Of a stretch of DNA of 64,000 bases, positions 19,682 through 30,139 are shown piece by piece (position 1 is the stretch's first letter; each line of letters opens with the position of its first letter). The DNA is from Candidatus Zixiibacteriota bacterium (GTDB taxonomy: Bacteria; Electryoneota; B3-LCP): the NCBI GenBank assembly GCA_003599535.1, contig QZKQ01000071.1:1-64000 (forward strand). The letters run 5' to 3'. Made by a program: the position numbers and the translations under genes. The notes beneath the pieces are model-generated. The model saw only the letters and a program-made list of their open reading frames with translations. It was not told the DNA's origin and did not search any database.

Positions 19682-21127
19682 GTGAACTGGATACGCCGAC
19701 GCTGGAACCGGCTGACTGCGGCGGAGCAACGTTACGTTCTCATCCTGGCGGCCCTTGCCCTGGCGGTGCGCCTGGTTTACGCCTTTTCGGTGGACCTGAT
19801 CCCCGCAGATTACATGGGGATTGACCTGGACGCCGTGGAATACGATTACCTGGGCGTCAACGTGGCCGAAGGCAAGGGCCTGGTGGACCGCTTCGGGTTT
19901 CCCACCTCGTTTCGCTTCCCCGCCTACCCCTTCCTCCTGGGATTCATCTACTTCCTGTTCGGGCACAGTCACATGGCGGTGCTGGTGATCCAGGCCTTCA
20001 TGGGCGTGGCGACGCCGCTGCTGATTTACTTCACCGCCCGCCATCTCCTGCCGGAAACCACCAGCCGCATCGCCGGGGCGGTGGGCGCCATCTACCCCGG
20101 GTTCGTGTACTTCGTCGGCTGGCTGATGACGGAGAACCTGTTTCTCCTGCTGATCAGCCTGCTGTTGTACTACACAGTCAGTCTGGGGCGGGTGGCCTCC
20201 TGGAGAAAACTGGTGTTCCTGGGGGTCCTGCTGGGACTGCTGGGGCTGACCCGGGGGGTGGGCCTGCCCTTCCTGGGCCTGATTCCCGCCTACATTTTCC
20301 TGCGCCACCGGGGCGATTTCCGCACCCGGCTGGTGCGTTCCGGGGCGGTTATGGCCGTCGGCTGCCTGACCCTGCTGCCCTGGACGGTGCGCAATTACCT
20401 CCAATTCGACCGCCTCATGCTGCCCTCGGCGGAAGGCGGCGTGGTTCTGTGGCTGGGGTTCAACGATGTGCCCCTGATTCACTACCAGACTGACGCCGCG
20501 TTCGAGTACGTCGAGCGAGTGGGACGGGAGCACGCCCGCAGCGAGGAATTCTACCGTCTGCTGGCCGACCACAACCTCTTCGGCATCACCGCCATGAAGG
20601 AGTTGTTCCGCCTCTACTACCCGGACGAGCCGCCGCCGCAGAGCGAGGTGGAGGCGTCCGACCGGCTGGGGGCCAAGGCCCAGGTGCTCCTGTTCCAGAG
20701 CCCCATGGCCTGGGTGTACAAGTCCATCAAGCAGGTATTCCGCTTCTGGCACGTGCTGGATGAGCGGGGGCGCTACGTCTACGGCTACGGGTTTATCATC
20801 CCCTTCTTCTTCGCCGGGGCCTGGCTGCAGCGGCGCCGGGTGATGGACTTCATGCCCCTCTACCTCTACCCCGCGGTGCTTTACGCTGTGGCCATCGTCT
20901 TCTTTGCCGACGCCCGCTTCCGGCTCCCCTTCGAAGGGGTACTGATCATCGTGGGGGCCTGGGGCATCGAGCGCTTCCTGGCCCGCTTCAAGCCGGTGTA
21001 CTGGGGATACGGGATCCTGGCCGTTTTCTTCCTGGCCAACTACTACCTGAGGCTGCATTCGCCGCAGGTCCGCCTGGCCATCCGTTCGGTGGCGGGAGCC
21101 CTGGGCTTTCAGATGGCGGAAATATAA
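19682..21127 (+). CDS. Glycosyltransferase family 39-like membrane protein
   Basis: Multi-TM protein with early acidic loop DLDAVEYDYLG and FPAYPFLLGFIYFLFG, LTRGVGLPFLGL. Confidence 0.7.
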   Translation: MNWIRRRWNRLTAAEQRYVLILAALALAVRLVYAFSVDLIPADYMGIDLDAVEYDYLGVNVAEGKGLVDRFGFPTSFRFPAYPFLLGFIYFLFGHSHMAVLVIQAFMGVATPLLIYFTARHLLPETTSRIAGAVGAIYPGFVYFVGWLMTENLFLLLISLLLYYTVSLGRVASWRKLVFLGVLLGLLGLTRGVGLPFLGLIPAYIFLRHRGDFRTRLVRSGAVMAVGCLTLLPWTVRNYLQFDRLMLPSAEGGVVLWLGFNDVPLIHYQTDAAFEYVERVGREHARSEEFYRLLADHNLFGITAMKELFRLYYPDEPPPQSEVEASDRLGAKAQVLLFQSPMAWVYKSIKQVFRFWHVLDERGRYVYGYGFIIPFFFAGAWLQRRRVMDFMPLYLYPAVLYAVAIVFFADARFRLPFEGVLIIVGAWGIERFLARFKPVYWGYGILAVFFLANYYLRLHSPQVRLAIRSVAGALGFQMAEI

Positions 21128-21157
21128 CCCGCCGGTTCACCCGGCGCCTCGATACGC

Positions 21158-22633
21158 ATGGAAATACCCCGGCCGTTGCGCCTGCTGCTGCTCAGGCCCA
21201 GTTCCGAAGTCTACACCTCCACCCCTCCCATGGGGATCTTGACCCTGGCCGCCTACTACCGCGACCTGGGGTTGTGCGAGGTGGAGGTCTTCGATGGCCG
21301 GGCGCATGTCGCCACCACGGAACAGGTGGTGGAAAAAGCGCGGGAATTCCAGCCCGACGTGGTGGGCCTGAGCCTGTTTTCCATGGAGCGCACCGAGGGG
21401 CATGAGACGGCCTGGGCCCTCAAGCAGGCGCTGCCGAACGCGACCATCGTCTGCGGCGGGCCGTACCCCACCACCGAGTACCGCGAGGCGCTGCAGAACC
21501 CGGCCATTGACTTCGCCGTGGTGGGCGAAGGGGAAATCAGCGGGGCTGAACTGCTGCGCGCCCTTCAAGTCGGGCAACTGCCCGACAGCATTCCCGGCGT
21601 CTCCTGGCGCCGTGACGGGGTGGCGGTGGAACCTCGGGACCGCGAGTTCATCCAGAATCTGGACGCCCTGCCTCATCCCGCTTGGGACCTGCTCGACCTG
21701 GAGTACTACTTCTACCATTCGCCCAAGCCGGCGCCCATGAACCTGTACCAGAAGCGGGTCCGCTCGGCGCCGGTGTTCACCTCCCGCGGCTGTCCTTACC
21801 GCTGCACCTACTGCCATAACCTCTTCGGCAAGAAGCTGCGCCGCCATTCCGTCCCCTACGTGCTGGACGAGATCACCTATCTGAAAGAGAAGAAGGGGGT
21901 CGAGGAGATCGAGGTCACCGACGACATCTTCAACCTCGATCCGGAATGGACCCGGGAGTTCACCCAGGCCATCATTGACCGCAACCTGGGCCTGACCTTC
22001 TCCTTCCCCAACGGGCTGCGCGCCGACCGCATGACCGAAGAGGTGGTGGACGCCCTGGTGCGCATGGGCACCTACCGCATCGTCTACGCCGTGGAAACCG
22101 GCTCTCCGCGCATTCAGAAGGAGATCCACAAGAACGTGGACCTGGAGAAGGCCCGGCGCATGATTGACTACACCGCCTCCAAGGGGGTCTCCGTGGGGTC
22201 CTTCTTCATCCTGGGCTTCCTGGACGAGACTGAGGCGGAGATGCGCCAGACCATCCACTTCGCCTGCCGGTCGCGGCTGTCCACCGCCTCCTTCTTCATC
22301 CTGACTCCCTTCCCCGGCACGGAGATCTACCGCCAGGCGCAGGCCCGGCAGGTGGCCCTGGAGAGCGTAAACTACACCCATTACTACGCCCTGAGCGCCA
22401 ATTTAAGCCGGGTGCCGGACAAGAAGCTGCTGCGGCTGCGGCTGTGGGCCTACCTGCGGTTCTACGGCAACCCGCTGCGGCTGCTGCGCATGGTGCGCAC
22501 CACCCCGCTGCACCGGCATTTCTTCCGCACCCTGGCCAAGGCGTTCCTCTACTTTGTCGTGACGCCCAAGAACGCCCCCCGCCGGGACGTGAAGGAATTC
22601 CTGACCCAGGGACCGGTCCCGGCGCCGGAATGA
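21158..22633 (+). CDS. B12-binding-domain radical SAM protein
   Basis: LLRPSSEVYTSTPPMGILTLAAYYRD; VCGGPYPTT; radical SAM motif SRGCPYRCTYCHN. Confidence 0.92.
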   Translation: MEIPRPLRLLLLRPSSEVYTSTPPMGILTLAAYYRDLGLCEVEVFDGRAHVATTEQVVEKAREFQPDVVGLSLFSMERTEGHETAWALKQALPNATIVCGGPYPTTEYREALQNPAIDFAVVGEGEISGAELLRALQVGQLPDSIPGVSWRRDGVAVEPRDREFIQNLDALPHPAWDLLDLEYYFYHSPKPAPMNLYQKRVRSAPVFTSRGCPYRCTYCHNLFGKKLRRHSVPYVLDEITYLKEKKGVEEIEVTDDIFNLDPEWTREFTQAIIDRNLGLTFSFPNGLRADRMTEEVVDALVRMGTYRIVYAVETGSPRIQKEIHKNVDLEKARRMIDYTASKGVSVGSFFILGFLDETEAEMRQTIHFACRSRLSTASFFILTPFPGTEIYRQAQARQVALESVNYTHYYALSANLSRVPDKKLLRLRLWAYLRFYGNPLRLLRMVRTTPLHRHFFRTLAKAFLYFVVTPKNAPRRDVKEFLTQGPVPAPE

Positions 22634-22679
22634 TCCCGTTCCTTCCCGGCCTTCCACTTCTTTGCGACGTACTACGCCC

Positions 22680-23579
22680 ATGAACCATTCTTCCCGGATT
22701 TCCCGCCCCCTCCTGTCCGCCCTGGTTTGCGTTCTCCTGGCGCTGGCCTGGCTGCTGGCCTCCTGCGACAGCGACGACTCCGGCGGCACCTTCGCTCTGC
22801 CCCCGCCCCAGCCCCTGGTTCATCCCGCCGACTGCACCCTGGTCCTGGTGCCCGCCGGCCCCGTGGTCCTGGGGAACGTCCCGGAGGGATGGGGCAATTA
22901 CCAGGTCACCCCGGAGGTGGTCCCGGTGGATTCCTTTTACCTGGAACGCTACGAAGTCAGCAACCTGCGCTACGCCGCCTACCTGGCGGCGGCGCTGGAT
23001 TCCGGTTTGGTGGAGTATGATGGACAGAATGTCTACCAGGTTTCCACCGGAAAGCTGCTGCTGCGAACTGCGGCGGCGGAATCGCGCCTCCAGTACGTGG
23101 ATTCCCTGGACACCTTCGTGGCCGAAGCCGGGTACGAGAACCTCCCGGTGGCCCTGGTGAGCTGGTACGGCGCCCAGGCCTTCGCCGAGTTCTACGGCCG
23201 GCGGCTGCCCACGGAAGTCGAATGGGAGAAGGCGGCGCGCGGCACGGTGGACCTGTTCGGTAAAGTAGACGGCGTGGGGGTGGGCTACCCCTACCCCTGG
23301 GGCGACCAGGCCCCCAACGCCCAACTGGCCAACTTCGACAGCGGCCTGGGGGGGCTGGAGGTAGTGCAGTCCTATCCCCAGGGCATGAGCTGGTACGGAG
23401 CCTTCAACATGGGAGGCAATGCGTGGGAATGGACCGCCACCGCCAACGGGAGTTCCCGGGTGCGGCGGGGCGGCAGTTATCTCTCCTCGGCGGAAATGCT
23501 TCTGACCGCCGCCCGCTTCTTCTCCGATCCTGCCATCACCGACAAGGCCATCGGCTTCCGCTGCGCGATGGATCCCTGA
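22680..23579 (+). CDS. SUMF1/formylglycine-generating-enzyme-like lipoprotein
   Basis: LLASCDS lipobox; VPVDSFYLERYEVSNLRYAAYL, PVALVSWYGAQAFAEFYGRRLPTEVEWEKAARG, GNAWEWTA, RRGGSYLSS, GFRCA. Confidence 0.9.
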   Translation: MNHSSRISRPLLSALVCVLLALAWLLASCDSDDSGGTFALPPPQPLVHPADCTLVLVPAGPVVLGNVPEGWGNYQVTPEVVPVDSFYLERYEVSNLRYAAYLAAALDSGLVEYDGQNVYQVSTGKLLLRTAAAESRLQYVDSLDTFVAEAGYENLPVALVSWYGAQAFAEFYGRRLPTEVEWEKAARGTVDLFGKVDGVGVGYPYPWGDQAPNAQLANFDSGLGGLEVVQSYPQGMSWYGAFNMGGNAWEWTATANGSSRVRRGGSYLSSAEMLLTAARFFSDPAITDKAIGFRCAMDP

Positions 23580-23600
23580 CCCCGAACTCACCCTTCCATA

Positions 23601-23632
23601 TCCCGCCCAGTAACTGCGGCGGGATTTTTTTT
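23601..23632 (+). terminator. Rho-independent terminator
   Basis: TCCCGCC...GGCGGGA followed by T8. Confidence 0.8.
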
Positions 23633-23746
23633 GCGCCTCTCTTCACAAATGTTGCTGCGGCTTCGTATCATCAGCACGGGGCCGTGTTGGCCTTTCTGTA
23701 CCCTCACGGGCACTTGTCACGACCGCATGATTTTCTTGGAGGGCGT

Positions 23747-24958
23747 ATGAGAGGGATTTCCCGGCTGGCTATTCCGGCGCTCCTGGCGGCGATGATTCCG
23801 GCGGCCGCCTTGGCGCAGACGGTGGATATCTACGGGCAGGTGGGGACCTACGACGGTTCCTGCATCCCGGGTGAAGGCATCAACGGCCTCACCGTGCAAC
23901 TGTACACCAGTGAAGCACCGTACCTGAATTTCTGCGATACCACCTGCACCGATTCCAACTTCATGACCCAACACTCGCTGAACTCCCCCCACGGCATCTT
24001 CTATTTCGACGACGTGCCGCAGCGCGGCGACTATTGGCTGGAGATCTGCGTCCCCGACGGCTGGGCGGTGGCGGCGGATCCCACCCAGTTTCCCGGCTGG
24101 AATGCCAATCCCCGCGAGGTCGGCGACGATTACTTCCGCTGCTTCCTGCTGCTGCCGGCCTGCGGTTTCTCCCCGCACAGCAAGGGCTTCTGGAAGCACC
24201 AGGCGACGGTGGCCGCGGGAGGCCCGGGCAATGCCCAAGTCCCGGCGGACGACCTGCAGGATTTCCTGGACTGGATTTACGCCGAATTAGACGGCGCCAA
24301 CTACTTCCCGGTGGAAGGCGTCACTTCGGTGGGCGGCGCGGCGCTGACGCCCCAGGATATGCTGAACACCTTCGAACTGCCCAACGGCGGGGCCGCCGGC
24401 ATGGTCAACAAGGCCAGGAAACAGCTCCTGGCCCTGCTGCTGAACGTGGCGGCGGACTACCTGGACGTCTACGGGGTCATCAGCCAGGACGGCCGCACCG
24501 TGTCCCAGGCCTTCCAGTTCGGCGCGGACATGATCACCGGCGGCGGCGATGAAATTGAGACCGCCAAGGACGTCATGGATTGGATCAACAACGGCAATGT
24601 CGTGCCGGAAGGGTGGATTCCGGGCACCTACGGGCTGGCCTACGCCCCCGGCGATGACGAGGAGCGGCCGGTGGAAGAACCGCTGGCGGCGTCGGACCGC
24701 TTGACGCTCTACCGCAACTATCCCAACCCCTTCAACCCCTCTACCGTCATCCGTTTCGATCTGCGCGAGGCGGGCCGGGTGGACCTGCGCGTGTACGACC
24801 TGGCAGGCCGGCTGGTACAGGCCGTCGAGGCGGGATGGCGGGAGGCGGGGTTGCAGGAAATCGCCCTGGACGCCGCGGGTCTGCCTTCCGGGCTCTACCT
24901 GTACCGCCTGGAAAGCGGGGGAACCGCCGCTGCGGGAAAAATGATCCTGATGAAATAG
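23747..24958 (+). CDS. Secreted protein with SPHSKGFWKHQ domain and C-terminal sorting domain (paralog A)
   Basis: Signal MRGISRLAIPALLAAMIPAAALAQ after GGAGGGCGT; C-terminus NYPNPFNPSTVIRFDLREAG..KMILMK. Confidence 0.8.
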   Translation: MRGISRLAIPALLAAMIPAAALAQTVDIYGQVGTYDGSCIPGEGINGLTVQLYTSEAPYLNFCDTTCTDSNFMTQHSLNSPHGIFYFDDVPQRGDYWLEICVPDGWAVAADPTQFPGWNANPREVGDDYFRCFLLLPACGFSPHSKGFWKHQATVAAGGPGNAQVPADDLQDFLDWIYAELDGANYFPVEGVTSVGGAALTPQDMLNTFELPNGGAAGMVNKARKQLLALLLNVAADYLDVYGVISQDGRTVSQAFQFGADMITGGGDEIETAKDVMDWINNGNVVPEGWIPGTYGLAYAPGDDEERPVEEPLAASDRLTLYRNYPNPFNPSTVIRFDLREAGRVDLRVYDLAGRLVQAVEAGWREAGLQEIALDAAGLPSGLYLYRLESGGTAAAGKMILMK

Positions 24959-24980
24959 CCGGAGAAACTGCTTGCTAACG

Positions 24981-25005
24981 GGCGGGTTGACACCCGCCTT
25001 TTTTT
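24981..25005 (+). terminator. Rho-independent terminator
   Basis: GGCGGGT-tgac-ACCCGCC T7. Confidence 0.85.
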
Positions 25006-25087
25006 ATTCCTGTGCGCCGCGTCACCATCGGGCGGTCCGGGATTGCGCATATTATGGCCGGAATGTCACATAAACCAGGGGGGATAC

Positions 25088-26293
25088 ATGCATCATATGC
25101 ACCGCTTTGTCGCACTTCCGTTGGTCTTGCTGGTCGTGTTGGTGGGAAGCGCCCAAGCTGAAGTCTGGGACGTTTACGGCCAGGTCCGCATTTATAACGG
25201 CACCTGCAATACCGGCATCGGCATGAACGGAGTCACCGTCGTGCTGCGTAACACGTCTACCGGGCAAACCTGGTCCACGGTCACCGTGACCGATCAGGCC
25301 TTTATGAATACCCACGGGCTGACCTCGCCCCTGGGGATTTACTATTTCCACGAGGTGCCCTACAGCACCGCCTACGAAGTGGAAGTCATCGAACCGCTGG
25401 GCGTGGTCTGTTCCACCGCTGAACCGCCGCCCTGGAACGCCAATCCCCGCCCGGTGGGCTCACAGAACTACCGCTGCTTCCTGATGGATCTGGCCGGCAC
25501 CGATTTCTCCCCGCACACCATCGGCTACTGGAAGCACCAGTGCACCGTGGCGGCCGGAGGCAACGGCCATCCCCAGGTGCCGCCGGCCCAGTTGGCCGTC
25601 TACTTCCAGATGATCTACGACCTGTTCAACGACGCTCCGCACTTCCCCATCGCGGGCGTCAGCCATCATAACAACGGCCCTCTGACGCCGCAGGCGGCGC
25701 TGGCCACCTTCAACGCCCCCAACGGCGGCTCGGCGGGTATGGTCAACAAGACCCGGAAGCAGCTCCTGGCCCTGCTGCTGAACGTCGTCTCGGAATACGT
25801 GTACGTGTGGCAGGACATCAGCACCGACGACCGGGTCATCTCCCAGGCCATCACCTTCGCCGCGGACATGATCACCCCGGCGGCGGGATCGGCCATCTCC
25901 ACGGCGCAGAGCGCCCTGGACAAGATCAATAACGGGCAGGTGGTCCCCGCCGGCTGGATTCCCGACAGCTATGAGCTGATCTACTACGGTTCGCCCCAGG
26001 GTGCCGTGATCCCGGCGGCGACCCTGCCGGAAACGCCCCTGCTGCTGGACAATTACCCCAATCCCTTCAACCCCGTCACCACCGTCATCTTCGCGCTGCC
26101 GGAAGCAGGTGAAGTCACCGTGGCGGTGTACGACCTGGCCGGCCGGGAAGTGGCCCGCCTGGCGGACGGCTGGCGGGAAGCGGGCCGGCATGAAATCACC
26201 TTCGACGCCTCCGGTCTGGCCTCGGGCCTGTACCTCTGCCGCCTGACGTCCGGACCACATTCCGGCATCACCCGGATGATACTGGTCAAATAG
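25088..26293 (+). CDS. Secreted protein with SPHTIGYWKHQ domain and C-terminal sorting domain (paralog B)
   Basis: Signal MHHMHRFVALPLVLLVVLVGSAQA; extensive similarity to CDS 23747; C-terminus NYPNPFNPVTTVIFALPEAG..RMILVK. Confidence 0.8.
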   Translation: MHHMHRFVALPLVLLVVLVGSAQAEVWDVYGQVRIYNGTCNTGIGMNGVTVVLRNTSTGQTWSTVTVTDQAFMNTHGLTSPLGIYYFHEVPYSTAYEVEVIEPLGVVCSTAEPPPWNANPRPVGSQNYRCFLMDLAGTDFSPHTIGYWKHQCTVAAGGNGHPQVPPAQLAVYFQMIYDLFNDAPHFPIAGVSHHNNGPLTPQAALATFNAPNGGSAGMVNKTRKQLLALLLNVVSEYVYVWQDISTDDRVISQAITFAADMITPAAGSAISTAQSALDKINNGQVVPAGWIPDSYELIYYGSPQGAVIPAATLPETPLLLDNYPNPFNPVTTVIFALPEAGEVTVAVYDLAGREVARLADGWREAGRHEITFDASGLASGLYLCRLTSGPHSGITRMILVK

Positions 26294-26378
26294 GGAGGAA
26301 ACCGGTTGCGGCGAGGGTGGCGACAGGGCAGTCACCCGCGCCCGGCACAGAGTTCCTTTCACCGTTCCCCTTAACCAG

Positions 26379-26409
26379 AAAGGACGGAAGCTTCGGGCTT
26401 CCGTCCTTT
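26379..26409 (+). terminator. Terminator hairpin
   Basis: AAAGGACGGAAGC-ttcgg-GCTTCCGTCCTTT. Confidence 0.75.
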
Positions 26410-26447
26410 CCGTTTTCTCCCCACCCTTTAAGTCTTAAAAAAATCTC

Positions 26448-26476
26448 TTGCATTTCCCGCCACTGATTATTATTTT
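26448..26476 (+). promoter_or_regulatory. Putative sigma70-type promoter
   Basis: TTGCAT-N17-TATTTT upstream of MinD-like gene. Confidence 0.45.
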
Positions 26477-26536
26477 ACTGCCTGAGTTAATATTTCCATC
26501 CTCCCGAACCGGAAACCATTCTAACTTGGCAATCCC

Positions 26537-27568
26537 ATGAACGATGAGGTACTGGAGGAACGGGCGGTCCGCCCGGAGACGGGGACCGATTTACGCAGCA
26601 GGATTATCGCGGTAGGCAGCGGCAAGGGAGGCACGGGGAAATCCACCTTCGCCATCAACCTGGCCTGCAGCCTGGCCGCCCTGGGACAGGACGTCGTTTT
26701 AGTGGACGCCGATTTGGGGGGCATGGACATTTCCAACCTCCTGGGCCGCGACTTGTACCACTACACCCTGAACAGTTACATCGCCCGAGAAGTGGAAGAA
26801 CTCTCCGAGGTGCTGGAACCCACCCCCTCGCCGCGCCTGCACCTGATCAGCGGCGGGTCGGAAATCATCTCCCTGTCCAACCCCTTCTATCAACAGAAAT
26901 TGAGGTTGATACGCGGCCTCCTCCGGCTCAAGACGAACTACATCGTCGTGGACCTGGGGCCGGACATCGGCTTCAACACCCTGGACTTCTTCAACACGGC
27001 CCATGTGCGCTTCCTGATCACGCAGAACGTGGATCCGGTCATCATGGGGACCTACCGCTTCCTGAAGGCCGCCTTCATCCGGCAGATGAAGCAGGAATTC
27101 AAGGACAACAAAGCGGTCATCGAACTGATCAACCGGCACCAGAACAGCAGCGGGGAGGCGGTCCGGGCCAGCTTGATCGAAGCCATCCGCCAGGAAAACG
27201 GAAACCTGAACGCCCGCCTGGACAAGCTGATATTCGCCTTTCAACCCCGGCTGGTTTTCAATATGACGAAAAACCAGGCCAGCCGCAAGACCGCCGACCG
27301 TATCTTCTCCTTCATCCTGGAAAGCTACGGCTTCCGGCTGAAGACCGCGGGATTCATTCCCTTCGACAAGGACGTCGAACAGGCCTACGCCCATGCCGAA
27401 CCCGCCATTCTGCGCTTCCCCCGCAGCCTGACCGCCCGGGCCATGTTCGACCTGATGGCCGTCACCGGGTTGAACCTCCATGCCAGCGGCAACCCGGTGC
27501 CCGGATTCGCCAACTTCATGCCCCTGCTGGAGAAAGAGGCGGCTCACTGGAAGTTTGCCCGGCACTAA
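26537..27568 (+). CDS. MinD/ParA (FlhG-like) P-loop ATPase
   Basis: [25 protein letters not shown] deviant Walker [28 protein letters not shown]. Confidence 0.88.
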   Translation: MNDEVLEERAVRPETGTDLRSRIIAVGSGKGGTGKSTFAINLACSLAALGQDVVLVDADLGGMDISNLLGRDLYHYTLNSYIAREVEELSEVLEPTPSPRLHLISGGSEIISLSNPFYQQKLRLIRGLLRLKTNYIVVDLGPDIGFNTLDFFNTAHVRFLITQNVDPVIMGTYRFLKAAFIRQMKQEFKDNKAVIELINRHQNSSGEAVRASLIEAIRQENGNLNARLDKLIFAFQPRLVFNMTKNQASRKTADRIFSFILESYGFRLKTAGFIPFDKDVEQAYAHAEPAILRFPRSLTARAMFDLMAVTGLNLHASGNPVPGFANFMPLLEKEAAHWKFARH

Positions 27569-27699
27569 AGGCTGGCGCATTCCCGCCCTCGCGGCCCCCA
27601 GAAATACCGGCGCCGGCTCGAATATCGGGCCGGCGCCGTCCGCTTCGCCGCTGCGGAAGGTCCCGGAGGTTCGGGGGCCACCGGGGATGCTGCTATCTA

Positions 27700-28584
27700 T
27701 TAATCCGGGATGAGCTCGATCCTCAGGCTGCCAAGGCCCACCTCCGCGTCAATGAGCAGCTTGGAGGCGGCGCGATTCCAGTTGTCGCTCCGGTGCAACC
27801 CCTTGCGCACCTCGTTGATGTGGCGATCCAGGTCCAGCGAGGCCAGGAAGTTCTCCTCGGCATGGACTTCCACCCCCAGGCTGGCGGGAACTTCCAGGCG
27901 CGCCGACCCGAGTCCCACTTCCACCTTGATGTCGGCTTCCGGCACTCGCCACTGACCGCTCAGGTCCAGCACGATGCTGCCCAGTCCGCCTTCGGCCCGC
28001 AACCGCTCGAAGTTGGCGTTGCCCAGGTTGCGGCCCTTGAAATCCCCCAGCCCGCATTCGATGCGCAATTCCTTCATGATCACGGGGTTGGGTTCGTCGA
28101 AGTAGAGGTCGAGGTCGGACAGGCCGCTGCTGATGTCCAGGTCCGTCACCTTCATGCCGCTTAAGTCGAGCCTGCCGTCCACCAGGCCCACGTCCACGGT
28201 GAAACTGGTGGGTATCTTGGGGCTGAAGCGCAGTTCCCAGTTCTCGTCGCCGGATCTCAGCCCGTTGACGTGGGTTCCGTCATCGTCATTCTCGTCGGAT
28301 TCGGCCGATTTGATGGTCAAGTAGCCCACCCTGCCGGATCGTTCGAAGCGGATCCGCGGTTCACCCCGATCCACCTTGTAGTGGATGTCGGCTTCCAGCA
28401 GATGATTCCCCTTGACCGCCTCCACCAGCAGGTCGGCCACGCCGATTTCGATCTCGACGCGCAGCTCGTCCAACTCCTCGAAGGGAATGGTCTTTACCAG
28501 GTCCTCGTATTGGTCCCGGGACCAGGCCGGCCCGGCCAGCAGCAGGGCCAGCCCCAGGATCGGCAGCCAGCGTTGCGCTTTCAT
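27700..28584 (-). CDS. Secreted LiaF/DUF4097-like (toastrack) domain protein
   Basis: Signal MKAQRWLPILGLALLLAGPAWS; ELRVEIEIGVADLLVEAVKG, ERLRAEGGLGSIVLDLSGQW, ADIKVEVGLGSARLEVP. Confidence 0.6.
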   Translation of the reverse strand: MKAQRWLPILGLALLLAGPAWSRDQYEDLVKTIPFEELDELRVEIEIGVADLLVEAVKGNHLLEADIHYKVDRGEPRIRFERSGRVGYLTIKSAESDENDDDGTHVNGLRSGDENWELRFSPKIPTSFTVDVGLVDGRLDLSGMKVTDLDISSGLSDLDLYFDEPNPVIMKELRIECGLGDFKGRNLGNANFERLRAEGGLGSIVLDLSGQWRVPEADIKVEVGLGSARLEVPASLGVEVHAEENFLASLDLDRHINEVRKGLHRSDNWNRAASKLLIDAEVGLGSLRIELIPD

Positions 28585-28651
28585 GGTATCCTCCTTATGT
28601 ACAGGGTGGGAAACCCACCGCGTGATCATCCCACCGGTCGGGCGGCCGCCG

Positions 28652-30109
28652 TCAGAAGGGGCGCTCGATCCGGAGCATCCAGGTGTAGGCGTCTTCGGAC
28701 GTATCGGTGCGCTTGGCCACCTGCAGGCGCACCTGGCCCGAGGCGCTGCTCAGGCCCACGCCCACGTCGCTGGCCCAGTCCCGCGCCGCCAGGTCGGCCA
28801 GAGACCCGTCCGCGGTCATGCCCACGTCGGCGAAGAAGATCAGCCCGACTTCGTCGAAGAAGCCGCGGCCGTGCTCGTCGTGCAGGCGGATTTCCCCATT
28901 CCACAGGGCCATCTCCGTGCCGGCGAACTCCTTCAGGCCGAACCCCGGCAGGCTGGACGGCCCGCCCAGGTAGAAGAGTTTCTGGGGCGGCGGATCGCCC
29001 TCGGAACGGCCCAGCCGCAGCCGGGTGTCCAGGTTGACGAACCGGTACAGGGGCTGGTAGCGGCGCAGGTCCAGCAGGTAGCGGGTGTAGTCGAAATCAC
29101 TGGCCAGATCCGGATCGGTCAGCTCCATTTCGGCCGCCAGGCGCCAGCCGCATTCGGGGCGGTCGTCCCGGTCGCGGGTGTCCAGGCCGGCGGCGAAGAT
29201 AAAGGCCCGCAGCATGCCTTCGGTGATGGGCAGGTTCAGGCGGAAGCTCTTGGACCCCCAAAACAGCGCCCATTCGGTCTCGTTGCCCAGGCTGTGGTGC
29301 TGCTCCGCCTGGTAGCGGGCGCTCAGGTCGAAGGCCGGGACCGGATTCCAGGCCAGGGTCGTACCAAACCCCTCGCGCTCGTAGTAGTCGCGGAAATCCT
29401 CGTGCAGGAAAAAGGCGGCCAGGGTGTTCTCCCGGTCGGACATATACCAGGCGTCCTCGGTGTAGGTCAGGTGGTAGGCGTCCACCGACAGCTCCATCTG
29501 CCCCCGCGGCAGGAAGCCGAAGCCGAACCCGCCCCGCCCCTGCCAGGAATGGGAGGAGAAGCCGTAACCGCCGGAGGCGAAGGTGCGGAAGTGGATCCCG
29601 TAGTCGCTGAAGGGGAACTCCTCGACTTCCAGCCCCAGGAACAGTCCGTCCACCTTGTTGTAGGCCAGCTTCAGGTCGGTTTCGCCGATCAGGGAATGAT
29701 CATCGTCGCAGCATTCCTCCCGCTCCCGCAGGCTGCGGCGGCTCTCCCAGTCGCCTTCCCAGGCCAGCGCGGGGCTGTCATCCCGCCCGATTTGCACCCC
29801 CGGCAGAGACCCCTGCACGAGGTTGCCGGTCACCTGGGACCCCGGGGCGCGGAAGATGCGGCCCTGGCGGGCTACCACGTCGCCCTCTACCACGGCGGCG
29901 GAATCCAGGGTAATGTCGCCCACGTAGGCCACGCAGGTTCCCGTCACCCGGCCGCGAATGACCAGGTCCCCGGTGACGGCAATGATATCGCCGGTGACCG
30001 TCTCGTCCGCTTCCACCACCTTGTCGCCAAAGACCCGGACGTCGCCCGCCCCGGCCGCGCCGGCGGCCAGCAGGCCGATCAGGACGGTCATCATGAATCG
30101 CGTCGCCAT
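28652..30109 (-). CDS. Outer-membrane BamA/surface-antigen-like protein with N-terminal bactofilin-like repeats
   Basis: GDIIAVTGDLVIRGRVTGTCVAYVGDITLDSAAVVEGDVVARQG; C-terminal barrel with FYLGGPSSLPGFGLKEFAGTEMALWNGEIRL and terminal F. Confidence 0.7.
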   Translation of the reverse strand: MATRFMMTVLIGLLAAGAAGAGDVRVFGDKVVEADETVTGDIIAVTGDLVIRGRVTGTCVAYVGDITLDSAAVVEGDVVARQGRIFRAPGSQVTGNLVQGSLPGVQIGRDDSPALAWEGDWESRRSLREREECCDDDHSLIGETDLKLAYNKVDGLFLGLEVEEFPFSDYGIHFRTFASGGYGFSSHSWQGRGGFGFGFLPRGQMELSVDAYHLTYTEDAWYMSDRENTLAAFFLHEDFRDYYEREGFGTTLAWNPVPAFDLSARYQAEQHHSLGNETEWALFWGSKSFRLNLPITEGMLRAFIFAAGLDTRDRDDRPECGWRLAAEMELTDPDLASDFDYTRYLLDLRRYQPLYRFVNLDTRLRLGRSEGDPPPQKLFYLGGPSSLPGFGLKEFAGTEMALWNGEIRLHDEHGRGFFDEVGLIFFADVGMTADGSLADLAARDWASDVGVGLSSASGQVRLQVAKRTDTSEDAYTWMLRIERPF

Positions 30110-30139
30110 GCTGTCTCCCTTCGCTTTTCCCGCGCGGAT

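Noticed and set aside
23423-23746. N-terminal extension of ORF 23423..24958
   Set aside because: Overlaps the end of the SUMF1-like gene and a terminator; signal peptide and RBS place the real start at 23747.
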